A DNA stretch of 64,000 bases from Epiperipatus broadwayi (taxonomy: Eukaryota; Onychophora; Udeonychophora; Euonychophora; Peripatidae), in NCBI GenBank assembly GCA_028023455.1, contig JAQFVV010000021.1:2780351-2844350 (forward strand), in the 5' to 3' direction. Position numbers and translations under genes: made by a program. Below are positions 37,001 to 49,306 of the stretch, piece by piece. The notes under the pieces are model-generated. The model saw only the letters and a program-made list of their open reading frames with translations. It ran no database searches and had not been told where the DNA came from. Every line of letters begins with the position of its first letter. Positions within the stretch are counted from its first letter, which is position 1.

Positions 37001-40000
37001 ACTATTTATGATGTGCAAAATATATCATATGTTCAATTTTGAGTTATTTGGATCGGATGTTGAAGAAATTGAATAGATCAATAATAACATTGACAAAAGT
37101 TTTTATAAAACAACTTAAACAAATTTATTCTATTTAACAAACCAACTTTATACAATAAATTTACTGTTTATTATAAAAAAAAACTAACAAATATAATACT
37201 AAAGTTAAAACAAAATATATACAAAATTAAACAAAAAGAAAAGATTAGGTTACAGATTACCAATAGAAAAATCATCAATATGTAAGCATTTACTCCAGCT
37301 TATGAACATTTATTTGAGCATATTTATCATGTGTAAATATTTAAATTCTGTCATTTACCTTACAAAATTATATTAGGTTTATTATTAGTTAAATGAATAA
37401 GAAAATATATTTTCTTTACTTTCAGTAAATATAAAATAAGATATTTTGTATAATATTTTTGTCAATCAAAATATATTATAGGTTCACAATGTTTGTTCAT
37501 GTACTAGAATAACTTGCTTGGTACCACTCTAAGTTTTATCATATGTTTCATGTTCAAAAACATAAAATATAAAAATTAAATAAAATATATAAGCATTCAT
37601 AATACGCTCCACATTTCTCATTCTGATGTTTCTTTGTAAAATATGCATTATTTTAAAAATATTATTGATCTATGAAAAATCAAAAAATATCAAAAAAATA
37701 TTTGAAAATATATTACAAATAGTTAAGATTCCTTTACCATTTTCATCATCAGCATTAAACATTCAAAATCATTTGCATTTCTACTTAATTCAAAACCTAT
37801 CTTGCCATTTATTTTTAAAACAATTCATCATTCTAAGTTTATTCATTATTCTACTTTCAGAATACTAAACTCCACAATGCATTACTAATAAAATTAAGAT
37901 AGTGATATAATTTATTGGATATGAAGGAATAACTAGAGTAATGACTCAATAGTATAAATAAATTTGCTAATTCACATGGAAAGTAGTGGGAAGTATCAGG
38001 TAGGACTTAGTCTAATAACCATAGAAAATAATGTCTTGGCTTAGCACTTACAGATCATCAAAATACAAATATTCAACACTGTCCATGGAAATATCATACA
38101 ATAATATAGGACTTTGTTAACTGTATCTGTACAATATCTACTTTGATATAACATAGGTTAATCTTCCTATCTTCTTGACATACCCTAAAAATATACACAT
38201 CCAGGATTTCATTTTCTTCTCCCCTGTTCACTATCATCTAAAATTCCACATAGATTTAAACAGTCCACATCATAAAATAAAGTGAATGATTATTCCCAAT
38301 AATAAATAAAGCTAACATATTGATTCATCAAACTATGAATACTTTAAGAAATAGTTTCACACATTTAAGCTTAGCCACAAATGCAAATGACTTTGATTAA
38401 AATATACTACTCATATTCGTGTATTTAAAAAATAAATATATTGTTTTTACTTAGCAAAAAAATATACAAAATTATAATAATTAAGAATGTTATAATGAAC
38501 TTTATCAAAAAAAATATATGCATATTTTTATGTATAGCTTATATCATTTAATAAAAATCTGTATGTGTTATAAATTCGCACATCCACATATCCATTCATT
38601 CTTTCTGTATAATATAAATATTTAAATTCCAGGCAATTCTTAAAAGTATATACCATATGATATTTAAAACAATTTAAATTACCTATGTTAATAACAATAT
38701 TATAACCACTTTTGGATGTCTTCTGTTCTCCAATACATAATAACATAAAAAATCATAAACTGCATTCACACAGCACTTATTATAAAATATTATACTTTAA
38801 AAGAAATGTTCCCAAAGTTTTTTTTTAAAAAAAATTGTTAAATTATTTTAAAATTAAGATTATGGTAATCAAAAGTGTCTACTAATGCAACTTATCAAAT
38901 ATAACTTAAAAGTAAGTTTTAATTTAATATTCTGCTCATTAAAAAAAAAAAAATTAACACATAAAAACTAATAGTAAAATTCAAAGTTATGTATTTCTTC
39001 TCTTCATATAAGTTTTTTAAAAATTCTGCTAGCAAGTTGTGGGATTGCACAGTCACTAGGCAACAGTCATTGTTTCAAGTTTGGTTTTCTCTCCAACTTT
39101 CTACTCCTCTGGCAAAAAATAACAAAAAAAATAATTGTCGACTTTTTTAAAATCTGGAAAAATCATAAAAATTATTATCCATCCTATTGTTAAGAGATGT
39201 TTATACAGTCTCTTTCTGCAAATGTTCTCTAGGATAACAATAATTTATTTAATATTACTTAAACTATTTATTTCTGGTAGGCAAATTCATTCCCTCCATG
39301 CATGTAAATTCATCTTCTTCAGTGATAGATGCATCATTCTCAGCCATATTTATTAAGCACATAATTTCAGAATAAACAGATGTTTTTCCATTTTTAACTT
39401 ATATTCCAATAAGGCACAATGTAACAAAAAAATATGAATTTAGGTTTTTAATATTGAAAGGTTATTTATTCCTGATAAAATATATTTTCTTCCATTACCC
39501 ATTTTCCTTTTTTTTAAAAAAAAATACAGCAACTAAACTAGCTATTAATCATATATTAATGTTCGCTTATTTTATATAGCATTTTTAGCAACTAGATTTT
39601 TATATAATTTATCTTCAAAATATCTTGCTTCACAAGTCCAAATATAAAATTTGTTTTAAAGATAAATATTATTGAAACTGTAATCATTCACAAATAATGA
39701 TATAAATATTATAAAAAGAATGATATATTTTATAGCTTATCTCCAGTGTCTTTTAAAATTCACAGGTAATTTGTGTTTACATCTTTTCCAATAATTTCTA
39801 TTAAAATAATGTCTTTTAAGTTTTAAACTTCATGAGTACAGATGTAGTCATTATATATAACATACCTCTAGATAATAATTGTATAGAATTTCAAAGTACT
39901 CCATGCAAACAAATATCTAAATTCTCATAATATTGACATAACCATACTTTCATAGACTCTTTGGTTTTTCATCTCTAATCTTCCAACACACCAGACTATA

Positions 40001-41184
40001 ACTTTTTGCTCCATAAATTACTAATGGATTTCAATCAGGTTTCAGAATAGATTAACAATAAGAAATTTGGTGGATTTATTCACCATATTGTTGAACTAAA
40101 TATTAGTTTTCTTTAGCCTTCTAACTTTTAAAAATAATATTTTAAAAATTTTAGATAATTTGCTATTAAGTTTTTTCTATATTACAAGTCTATAGTAATA
40201 TAACTTTATATTGTTTAATAATTGTTAACAAACTAACAACTATCTCTCAACACTCTAACTAATTACACATTGTATTTATACCCATTTTAAAGAGATTTGA
40301 TTGGACAAAATAAACTAATTTACATATTACCTAATTAAGCAGTTTTAAAATTGGAAATAAAATAATGAGTCATCTTTTAAATAAAAAATATAAGAAATAT
40401 TTAATACCTAATTTATTTTATAATTCTATTTAACCAAGCAAAAATATTGTAAAATAATACATTTTATTAATTCTTTACTAATTTATCCAATTATAAGCCA
40501 ACATTTACTTTAATGTATCCATTTTAGTTTACATTTATTAGTTTAAAATATCTTTAAAAAAAACTAAATAAATAATATTTTAGATTTATTTTATCATGTT
40601 CAAATGTTTCCACTTTATGGATAATTTTAGAAAGTAATTAAAAACTTTCCTTGAAATATGCTTTTCCAGACATAAATGTTGCAATTTTTGAAACTTACTG
40701 TCTGAAATAAAATTAAATGAATATTTAATTTAAAACATGAAATATTAAATATAATAATAAAATTTTTTAACAATAAATAAAATTGAAACATTTGGTATAT
40801 CATAAAATATCAAAACTTTAATAAATAATTATTAAATGGTTTAAACTTATTTTAAAGATAGATTTAGTAATTTATTCAGCTATATTTAACATTATATTGT
40901 AAATTAATGATTTTCAAATATTTATTTAGCAGGATATTAAGCACATTTTTCAAGTATAACTAATATCATTTATTTTACCATAAAATATTAAATTATTCTG
41001 CCTTTATTTTATAATTTTAACTTTTAACATAGTTTTTAAAATATGCTTTGACTACTTATAATTCATTTTAACAAGTTTTAAGTCTTTTTAAATATTATTA
41101 TTATAACACTTATATTCACCTTAATTTAAAATTTTTAAATAAATTGGCTTTTCTCAGCAAATCTGGCCTTAACAAAAGGGTACA
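34036..41184. other. 7-kb A+T-rich desert
   Basis: No transposable element end, SINE box or recognisable protein. A 22-bp perfect palindrome, ATCATTACTTT and its complement, lies at 34766-34787. Three minus-strand stretches near 34.7, 35.2 and 36.3 kb have splice-acceptor-like borders (listed separately as a finding), but no protein family could be named. From 37 to 41 kb the sequence is extremely A+T rich, and open frames are composition effects. Confidence 0.5.
34678..34874 (-). other. Possible exon, unrecognised
   Basis: On the minus strand GCTAACCCCTTTCTTATTTG then CACAG is a textbook 3' splice site (branch-point-like CTAAC, pyrimidine tract, CAG), ending at 34875. The only frame open from there gives about 65 residues starting PDALMNDKLFNCHIKSKPLF. 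A stretch VMIVALITLIYCYLQLISIL would be membrane-spanning if translated to the stop. A GT at about 34775 could end the exon before it. The protein is not recognised and nothing proves expression. Confidence 0.25.
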
Positions 41185-41212
41185 ATATATATATATATCA
41201 TCATCATCATTA

Positions 41213-42880
41213 TCAACCATTATCAATCCACTGCAGGATGAAGGTCTCTCCAAGTTTAATCCATCTTCTCCGATCTTTAGCTTCTCTTCTCCACATCACC
41301 CCTACACATTTTCTTATTTCATCCATCCATCTTACATGTGGTCTCCTTCTGGGTCTTTTACAATCTCTTGGAATCCAGTTTAAAATTTCAATTGTCCATC
41401 TATTATCATCTCTTCTAGCAATATGTCCAGCCCAACTCCACTTCACTCTTTTAATTTTTTCAATGAGGTCAGTAACACCTGTTTGTACTCTTACCCATAC
41501 ATTGCGTTTTCGATCTCTTCTTGTTACTCCCAACATACATCTCTCCATACTTCTTTGAGTGGTCTGAAGTCTCTGTATTGATCTTCTATTAAGTGTCCAA
41601 GTCTCAGATCCATAAGTAAGAACTGGTAAAACACATTTGTTAAAAACCTTTCTTTTCAAACACATAGGCATATTTCCTTTTAATATCAAGTTATTTCTAC
41701 CAAAAGCACTCCAACCAAGTTTAATTCTATGATTAATTTCCTCTATTATGTTTCCATCTGTATTAATAATCTGACCAAGATATTTGTAACTCTTAACTTC
41801 TTCTAATTCATCATAATCAATCTTTATTTTCATATTTGGAGCAAATCGATTAAACATTACTTTAGTCTTTTTAACATTTATCTTTAGTCCTACTTTCCTA
41901 CTTTCATCTGATAACTCCTGCAACATTTCCTGCAGCTCGGAAGCATTATTTGCAAAAACAACTACATCATCTGCGAAATCTAAATGACTTAAATAATCTC
42001 CATTTACTTTCACTCCTTTAGTTTCCCATTTTAATCCACAAAATACTTCTTGCAGCACTGCTGTAAAAAGTTTTGGAGATATGGAGTCACCTTGTCTTAC
42101 ACCTTTCTCAATGTTGACTTTCCCAGTATCATTATGTAATCTAATTGTTGCTGTTGCATTTTTATAAATATTTTTTAAAATATGACAATATCCTGGATCT
42201 ATACCTTGATGATCCAATGCTTTAATCACTGAAGAAATGTTTATAGAATCAAATGCCTTTTCATAATCTACAAATCCAAAACATAATGACAACTCATATT
42301 CATTTGTCCTTTCTATAACTTCTCTCAATACTTGAATATGATCTACTGTACTAAAACCACTTTTAAATCCAGCTTGTTCTCTTGGTTGGTGAAAATCCAA
42401 GGTTCTCTGTAGACGAGTTGTAATTATCTTGGTAAAAATTTTATATAAAACTGATAAAAGGCTGATAGGTCTGTAATTTCTAATATCTTCTTTATCACCT
42501 TTTTTAAATATTAATATTATTACTGCATTCTTCTAATCATCCGGTACATCTTTATCATTTAGACATTTGGTATATAACTTTGCTAATATTTTTTCTGTTT
42601 CTTCACCTGCTTCTTTTAATATATCAATTATAATTCCATCATTACCTGGAGCCTTTCCTTTTTTCATACATTTAATTGCATTTCTCACTTCTTCATTTAA
42701 AATTCTGGGCAATTCGGAAGATGTAATAGATATAGGAGGTACTTGTTCTTTATTACTATATAATTCTTGATAAAAATCTTCTACCAATTTCATAATGTCA
42801 TCCCTCTTTTTAGTAATAATTCCATCTTTTTTCCTTGTTGCAGATATAAATTTCCTACCAGTACCAAAATGTTGTTTTAC
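41213..42880 (-). pseudogene. RTE LINE reverse transcriptase part
   Basis: The frame enters near 42880 and shows MKLVEDFYQELYSNKEQ and the fingers segment MKKGKAPGNDGIIIDILKEA. An amber stop follows at 42531-42533, after which the same frame goes on (KNAVIILIFKKGDKEDIRNY). From Met 42400 the 395-residue open part carries motif A FVDYEKAFDS (residues 43-52, Asp 45), motif B RQGDSISPKLF (102-112), motif C FADDVVVF (142-149, Asp 144 and 145), and motif D GLKINVKKTKVM. The RTE-specific C-terminal tail has ERCMLGVTRRDRKR, WAGHIARRDDNRW and RPRRRPHVRWMDEIRKC. It ends at the stop at 41213, right before the 3' tail. Catalytic Asp residues are all present. The frameshift plus the stop make it a pseudogene as sequenced. 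Confidence 0.93.
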
Positions 42881-44199
42881 ATTCTTAGACTTTTATTTTC
42901 TTCTACAGCTTTTCTTGCTAGTTCACAGTTATACTTTCTTATATCATTTTCAACTCTTTTCCACACCATTTTACAAAATTCGAGATATTCAATTCTTTTT
43001 AATGCATCATTCTTGCATATCTTCATATTCCTTCTTTTCTTCATAAGTTCTCTAGTCTCAGTAGAAATTTTATTAGTCAATTGCTGCTTTTTTCTACCAG
43101 CTATCTTTGTTGCAGTTTTTAAAAGTGTATCAGTTATTTTCATATTAATTTCATTCAAATCTGAATCATGTTCAAAATCTACTAATACTTGAAACCGATT
43201 TGTAAGTTCTAATTTAAATTCATTAGAATGTTTCTGAAGATTAGGAATATCAACTGTAAATATAGTTTTTCTTCGGAATTTTTGTCTCTCTAGTTTTACA
43301 TGAACATGTATCTTACCCCTTACTAATCGATGATCACTTCCTGTGTTAAATTTATTAAGAACATTACAATCTTGAAATATGTATTTCCTGTTAGTCAAAA
43401 TATAATCCAATTCTGCTGTACCTTCATTTGGATGCTTCCATGTCCATTTCCTTCTAACATTTTTCTCAAAAAAAGAATTCATAATATAAAGTTTTTCCTT
43501 CTCTGCAAACTCCACAAGTCTATGTCCTCTCTCATTTCTATTACCATAACCAAAATTACCTACAACACTTTCATCTTTCATTTGTTTACCAATTCTAGCA
43601 TTAAAATCTCCCATAACAATTTTAAAATGTTGTTTACTCTGATCAAAAGCCTTTTGTACATCCATATAAAAATCTTCTACTACTTCATCACTGTGAGAAC
43701 TTGTTGGGGCATAAACCTGAATTATCTGCATTTGATATCTGCTATTAAGTTGTATAACTAATCTTGCCACTCTGTCTGATACACCATCAATCTCCACAAT
43801 ATTGTTCTTCCACTTTTTATTTATAATGAATCCTACTCCACTTGTATTTCCAATATTTGTGCCTTTATAATAGAGCATATGTCCACTTTTTAAATCAATT
43901 GTCTCTTCACCTTTTCTTCTAACTTCACAAAGTCCAATAATATCCCATTTAATATAAGAGAGTTCTTCTTCTAATTCTTGCAATCTTCCTTCACTTGAAA
44001 GTGATCTGCAGTTGTAAGTACCTAAATAAAAAGTCGTCATCAAATGACAGCCTGGGTCCGCCTCCAGGATATTCTTAGCACCCTCCGCCTTCGGCCACCA
44101 ACCGCTGCCTTGGTTGGTGACTTTACAGCCTCCTGGGATTAAGGGCCATGCTTTATTTTTGTCTGTCATAATTGTATAATTGGGAAAAATCTTTATCAT
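42877..44199 (-). CDS. RTE LINE endonuclease part
   Basis: 440 residues starting MIKIFPNYTIMTDKNKAWPL, a start region typical of RTE proteins (WPLIPGG...GGWWPKA). The APE-type endonuclease spans about 57-293. Visible active-site segments are GTYNCRSL (Asn 63), GLCEVRR (Glu 92), QVYAPTSS (161-168), MGDFNARIG (Asp 198, Asn 200), AELDYIL (Asp 265) and GSDHRLVRG (Asp 289, His 290), so all the metal and phosphate ligands of the fold are kept. Its role is to nick target DNA to prime reverse transcription. A Lys/Arg-rich linker follows, and the frame closes at 42877 because of a one-base shift near 42885-42900. Beyond it the text continues in another frame (GRKFISATRKKDGII) into the reverse transcriptase. 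The first in-frame Met may not be the native start; the second, at residue 11, is equally plausible. Confidence 0.9.
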   Translation of the reverse strand: MIKIFPNYTIMTDKNKAWPLIPGGCKVTNQGSGWWPKAEGAKNILEADPGCHLMTTFYLGTYNCRSLSSEGRLQELEEELSYIKWDIIGLCEVRRKGEETIDLKSGHMLYYKGTNIGNTSGVGFIINKKWKNNIVEIDGVSDRVARLVIQLNSRYQMQIIQVYAPTSSHSDEVVEDFYMDVQKAFDQSKQHFKIVMGDFNARIGKQMKDESVVGNFGYGNRNERGHRLVEFAEKEKLYIMNSFFEKNVRRKWTWKHPNEGTAELDYILTNRKYIFQDCNVLNKFNTGSDHRLVRGKIHVHVKLERQKFRRKTIFTVDIPNLQKHSNEFKLELTNRFQVLVDFEHDSDLNEINMKITDTLLKTATKIAGRKKQQLTNKISTETRELMKKRRNMKICKNDALKRIEYLEFCKMVWKRVENDIRKYNCELARKAVEENKSLRM

Positions 44200-44488
44200 T
44201 TACACAAACATTCATTCTGCCTTATCAGGCACTGAGAAGAAAGACCATGGTGTTTCTTGATCTTAAACTCAGAGGTAAAAAGCCAATAAACTCACCACGC
44301 TGGCTAATGCGTGTTGGTGAGCAGCCCATCCATGTTCGTATACTATATGAATAAACATATAGTAATAACAGCTGCAACGACAAGAACGTATGGAGTGGAC
44401 ATTAGGAATTTGCCCTGCTCGGTTTCTTTAAGGCCTCCAAGAGGAATCAAAGGGTCTCCTTTCAGTTAATAGCAAACTCCTTTCTGCA

Positions 44489-44491
<3 letters not shown>

Positions 44492-44556
<65 letters not shown>
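44492..44556. repeat. TA microsatellite
   Basis: About 32 TA units at the 5' end of the RTE element, half of the interrupted target array. Confidence 0.98.
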
Positions 44557-44559
<3 letters not shown>

Positions 44560-44707
44560 GAAGACATAAAATACCTTTTCTTATAAATAATACAACCAAA
44601 TGTTATATCTCATTATAAACTGACTCCATTTTACATCTTATTACATATACACATATTAAATATTTGATTGAGTACAAGTATAATTTATGTACTTGAGGTT
44701 TAGATGG

Positions 44708-44853
44708 AACCATAAGAGACTTGACCACAGCCTTTCAAGCTTCCTTCAGCTATCCGCTATCTCATGCAACTGCTACATGTGACCAGTGTTATATGAGATA
44801 GAGCAGATGGCTGAAGGGTGCTTAAAAGTCTTTGTTCAAGTTCCTTATGGTTT
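44708..44853. repeat. Small fold-back element
   Basis: AACCATAAGAGACTTGACCA through AAGCTTCCTTCAGC pairs with GCTGAAGGGTGCTTAAAAG through CAAGTTCCTTATGGTTT, and an inner pair TATCTCATG / ATGAGATA continues the stem. 146 bp, imperfect. The inside (ATATGAGATAGAG) resembles a piece of repeat B. Confidence 0.75.
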
Positions 44854-45232
44854 CATATTAAATGCTTAAGAAAATATCACAGTGCATATAGCTAGCTGAA
44901 AATTCAAATACAAAATGTTCAAATCATTCTCCTAAGTATTATGTTTTTTACAGCAACACCCTCTATGAATAAATATAAGTCTGAACTTCAAACAGTTCAG
45001 ACTTTATATTAATTTAAAGAAGGTGCTACTAAAAATATAATGTTTGGGAGAGCGTGAACATTTTGTATTAAATACGTATGTACATCATATATATAATGTG
45101 TACATATATTATATATGATACATATACAAATATAATATTCAGTATATATATTAAGTATAAATATATCTCTTATATATATATATATATATATATTTAGTGT
45201 ATACACTTATATTTAATATAAACCACTACACA

Positions 45233-45412
45233 TCACATGATCACCATATCCAAAACTCCACACTAATGAAAGCCACAAGCTAAAAACTAGTCTGGAGATA
45301 TTGGATGAGTAGGCACTAGATAAGGATTTTGTGTATAAACCTTCCTGCATCCATTGATTACTCTGGCTTGCACTGAGTGGTACTACAGTATGGAGAATTT
45401 AGCTACTATGTA
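45233..45412. repeat. Family A, half element
   Basis: It has the outer module ACATCACATGATCACCAT, then the right half of family A (CTAGTCTGGAGATATTGGAT, GAGTAGGCACTAGATAAGG, ATCCATTGATTACTCTGGCT) without the left arm, so it cannot fold back. Confidence 0.8.
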
Positions 45413-45420
45413 TATTATAT

Positions 45421-48400
45421 ATATTGTAACAGGATGGCATGGTTGGAAGTGGTCACAAAATGGGCTGAACCTGGGGTGATGGCAAATCATCACCACTTTT
45501 AAACAAACCAAGTTTAATATATATATATATATATATAAGCACTTATATTATTACAGAGAGAGAGAATGAAATCAGCCAGACACTCCTTAGAGTAACTAAA
45601 ATAACTATACATTAATCATATATCAATCAGCATTATCAAAAAGTAAAAATCAGTCTAAGTAAGTATGAGTACTACTCAAAACACCATTCGTTACCATGAA
45701 TGATCAACAATTAAATATAATAAAATCAACTACATCTTGTGGCTGGATTTAAACAATAAAAAATATAAATCAACAGTCAATCTGGTGACTGGATCAGAAT
45801 TGGGTCTTCTGTAGACCAGGCTACCTATTGAGCCTTTTCCGGCTTTGGCAATTATTTAAACATAATTTAGATGCACCAACTTAATGCTCATCCATTAGAA
45901 TACACAATAATCAAAAAATCTAACCAATAATGCTAGGATATTAAAACATGCTGATCATCATCAATGCTCTGGCCACATAGTACCATTAATGTACTGACCA
46001 GCTATAAACTTAATTTCTATTAAGACTAAATTAAAATAAAATGTGGTTCAGGAGCTTTAAAGAATGTAATCCTTGCACCAAAACCAGGTCAAGGTCATAA
46101 TCTGAATGCTTCTAAAGCACTAAATACACCTTCCCATTTATATATTCATCCCATGCTCGAATCTAGCCCAGAGAACATAAGCTCTATGACTGTTTGTGAC
46201 CAAGAGATGATGAAAACAATTTTTAACAATTGAAGACAAGTTTATTAACAACAATAACAAAAAATTGAAATTAAGGTCTATAAAAATAAGACTACATACA
46301 TATAAGCTTTCTGATTTTGATTACTATACAAAATTTCAAATGATCACATTGTGATTTACATAATTACTATTAAAAATTCAAATTGTTATATTAATTTATA
46401 TTATGTGCACACAGATGTGCAATTTCTAATATACAATTAATATATTTCAATTGATATTTAATAATAACAAAAAATGATTAAATTTCCATATATGTCCTAT
46501 TTTAATTTATTACAATAATAATATATTTTCCTAATTAATTCCATTTGGAAAACATACATAAATTTCACACACATATATGTGTATAAACAAAACATAGATA
46601 TAATTTAAAATTAGTTATCAGTTTATATGTTTTTTTGTTTTGTTTTTTTTTCAAACTAAATAAAGTCAATTTTTGTTTGACAGATACTTGTTGATTAATT
46701 AATTATCAATGTCTCTAAATTTAAAAATATAGATTTTAAATATTGTTTTCACTCTATCAATTATTTAAAATATATGTTTTGATATATGCATATCACTATC
46801 ACTTTTAAAATGTCATTTCAAAATGAATTATTTAAATTTTTGTTATATATAAAGTCACTCACCATTTAATATATGTCTATCTGTACTTCTCTGCACATAT
46901 TTGATACAGCATACATGTAATTAATTATTCATCCATCTCAGAAATTCTCTTGGTGAGCTTGCTGGTTTATCATTGGTATAGTCCAGGTAAGGATTGTTCT
47001 GCAGTTGGTACCACTTAGACTAGGATTTGGTAAGCTTCAGGTCAGCAAGCAATTTTGTTCTCATTTGTTCAAGCTATTGATTCAGAAGTGAGCTTCAAGT
47101 AAATCAAAACTCCTGTGAAGAAAAATAGTAGCAGTTCCTGGATCTACTATCCTGCCTTCATTTACATCAGTTCATGGTAGCTATTCTGCCAACTTTGCTA
47201 CAGCCAACAACAAACTGCAGCTATCTATTTTGGTCAGCGAATTGCTGACACTCAAAAAATTTTACTAGCCAAACAAGTCTGTTCAGCTCTTACAAAAACT
47301 ACAATCCAGACTGCAGCTGATATTTTTATCAGCCCTTTTACAGTCTTGGTGAGGTAAGAACAACACTAAATTTAAAAACTGTGTTTTTTTTATTTCTCCC
47401 AAAGTGTGATTGGAAGAAATTGATTTTAAGTAATTTTAATCCTTTGGAATTTGACCAAATGTCTGATCTACAATCATGTTTTTACTCTCTTCAAATCACT
47501 TTTAATTGAAAGCTACTTTTTGAAATTTTTATCAATTTAATTAATCAAAAAGATTTCAAATAGATAATAGAAATGTTTACATAGATAATGTATACAAACT
47601 TGTACAAACTTGTTTTTAAATTCAAAATCAAAATTATAATATTTATTAGACCTTTTTGAATATTTATTTCATAATAAAATTTTATTTTAAATTGAGTTAT
47701 TTAACTCTTTATTTATTATTATTTTATTCCAGGAAATGTAGAAAAATATCTACAAAAATTTATGTCTGTGTTTGTTTCTACTATTTCTTTACTTTATATA
47801 TATATATATGTGTGTGTGTGTGTGCGCGTGCACACACACAGTATATTACTGTGAGCTATGCAACCCATCTGGTTACAATATATTAAAATAGTAAGATTTG
47901 CAGAGCAAGTCTTAGTTTCACCTTCTTTCATTTCTTACCTACCCTCATATTCTAGTTTAAACCCTAATCTGGTTGCAATGTGTGTTGTGTTGTAATTGGC
48001 CAAGATATATGCACATGTGAAGCATTTATCATATGTATTGTGTATGGATAAAACATATATCTGGTATGCAAAAACCATATATATATATATATTCCAATAT
48101 TATTTTTAAGACATATTTAATAATATTATTTTGCTCTATTATTTTAAATATTTAAAAAATCACACCACAAATTCTGTTTGTTGGAAAGTTAAATGATGGT
48201 TGGAAAGCTGAACAATAGTTGTTTACTAATGCAGTCCCATAGGGATACATTAATGGCTTAAGTAATTAGCTAGTAAAAACAATAACATTTTGGCAAGTTG
48301 CAGTTGTTATCAACAAGAAAATAGACAGTCCTTAAGCATTTGCTTTATAGCATTTTAAAATCTTATTTTGTAAAACAGTAACAAATGTAAATGTTCTTGC

Positions 48401-49125
48401 AGCACCCTGCTGCATCTTTTATATAGTAAAGTAGATAATAAGCACATCAGATGTGGCAGTAGAAAATATGTTAATGGATTATTTCATTGCAAGGTAAGCC
48501 ACTATGGGGGCTTAATTTCATACTTGGTGAATAGATATAGAGCGGAAATTTGGGATAGATATAATATAGTTAAATCTTGTATTCAAGACTCTATAAATTT
48601 GAAACTCAAATGGTGGAGTAGAAGTAGGAAGGGTGCTATTTTTCTATCCAGAGAATGGTCATCCTGTAGTCCAATACTACCTGCATGCCTCCAACTACAA
48701 GACAATGCCATGACCTGCCACTGCCACCAGTGAGACCAGAAATGTTCTTGCCAATGCCATAAAGGGGGTTGCCACCACTGGATTCAACATAATGAAGTAA
48801 TTATAAAATGTAATTTGTATATCCTGTGATATGGATTCCCATGAACCTTTCATGACTGGAATCATAAATTGTGCTAACAATGCTACAAATTGAGAAAGTT
48901 AAGGTAAACCTTCCATTCCAAGAGCTCTAAAATATTTTTATTTAATTTCCCAAAGCTATAGCTAAATATTTCCATGTAATTAAATTGTAATGTACACCTA
49001 CAACTGTATTAAAATTTATATAATTTTAAGCTATGTAACTTTTGGATAATTTATTCTTTAGGCTATACTTTCATGCTAGGGTAAATGCTCTTGAAATTTA
49101 TGAAATTATCTTTTTTTATTATTTG

Positions 49126-49126
<1 letters not shown>
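45421..49126. other. Spacer with two GC-richer islands
   Basis: 45425-45505 (TGTAACAGGATGGCATGGTT and following) could be an LTR end in minus orientation, but no second copy or duplication was found. 46960-47350 is GC-richer, with CTGCAG and CAGC repeated, and one frame is open for about 40 codons (VPGSTILPSFTSVHGSYSAN). It is unrecognised. 48520-48735 has an unrecognised 69-codon plus-strand frame. The rest is A+T-rich. Confidence 0.4.
47796..47840. repeat. TA-TG-CA compound microsatellite
   Basis: A TA run, then TG, GCGCGTG, then CA. The TG and CA halves are complementary and can form a hairpin. Confidence 0.95.

Positions 49127-49215
<89 letters not shown>
49127..49215. repeat. TA microsatellite
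   Basis: About 44 TA units, directly at the tail end of a tRNA-Gly SINE. It probably grew from the SINE tail or was its target. Confidence 0.98.
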
Positions 49216-49218
<3 letters not shown>

Positions 49219-49306
49219 AAAGCATTGACTTGGAAATGAACCTGGGCCAGCTGCTTGGAAGGCAGCTATCTAACCACTAGACCACCAACATTTGACATTA
49301 TTATTA
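49216..49306 (-). mobile_element. tRNA-Gly(TCC)-derived SINE
   Basis: The minus strand reads TGTCAAATGTTGGTGGTCTAG with A box TGGTCTAGTGG (49284-49274). Then come the intact anticodon arm AGCTGCCTTCCAAGCAGCT and B box GGTTCATTTCC (49242-49232), ending CAATGCTTTGACA before the TA run. It keeps the tRNA-Gly layout but has lost the acceptor pairing of a working tRNA. Confidence 0.85.

Larger units (their letters stand above)
41199..44491 (-). mobile_element. Full-length RTE-type LINE
   Basis: About 3.3 kb, the normal RTE length. The 5' end (minus strand GGCTGCAGAAAGGAGTTTGC) abuts a TA array at 44492. A short 5' untranslated region leads to one long frame with apurinic endonuclease and reverse transcriptase (44199-41213). 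Directly after its stop the element ends in TTGATAATGATGATGATG, the trinucleotide-type tail of RTE elements. A TA run also lies on the 3' side (41185-41198), so it was inserted in a TA microsatellite and its target duplication cannot be told from the repeat. Only two frame lesions were found, so the copy looks young. It could have served as a source of retroposition machinery for SINEs, but no shared tail proves this. Confidence 0.94.

Noticed and set aside
37626-39356. Several hydrophobic open frames of 60-80 codons
   Set aside because: Phe, Leu, Ile and Lys richness follows the extreme A+T content; no motif or splice context.
42567-43761. Plus-strand open frames opposite the RTE element
   Set aside because: Shadows of the minus-strand endonuclease and reverse transcriptase, which carry all the recognisable motifs.
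47656-47886. Open frame with a Cys/Val run
   Set aside because: Translation of the TA-TG-CA microsatellite.
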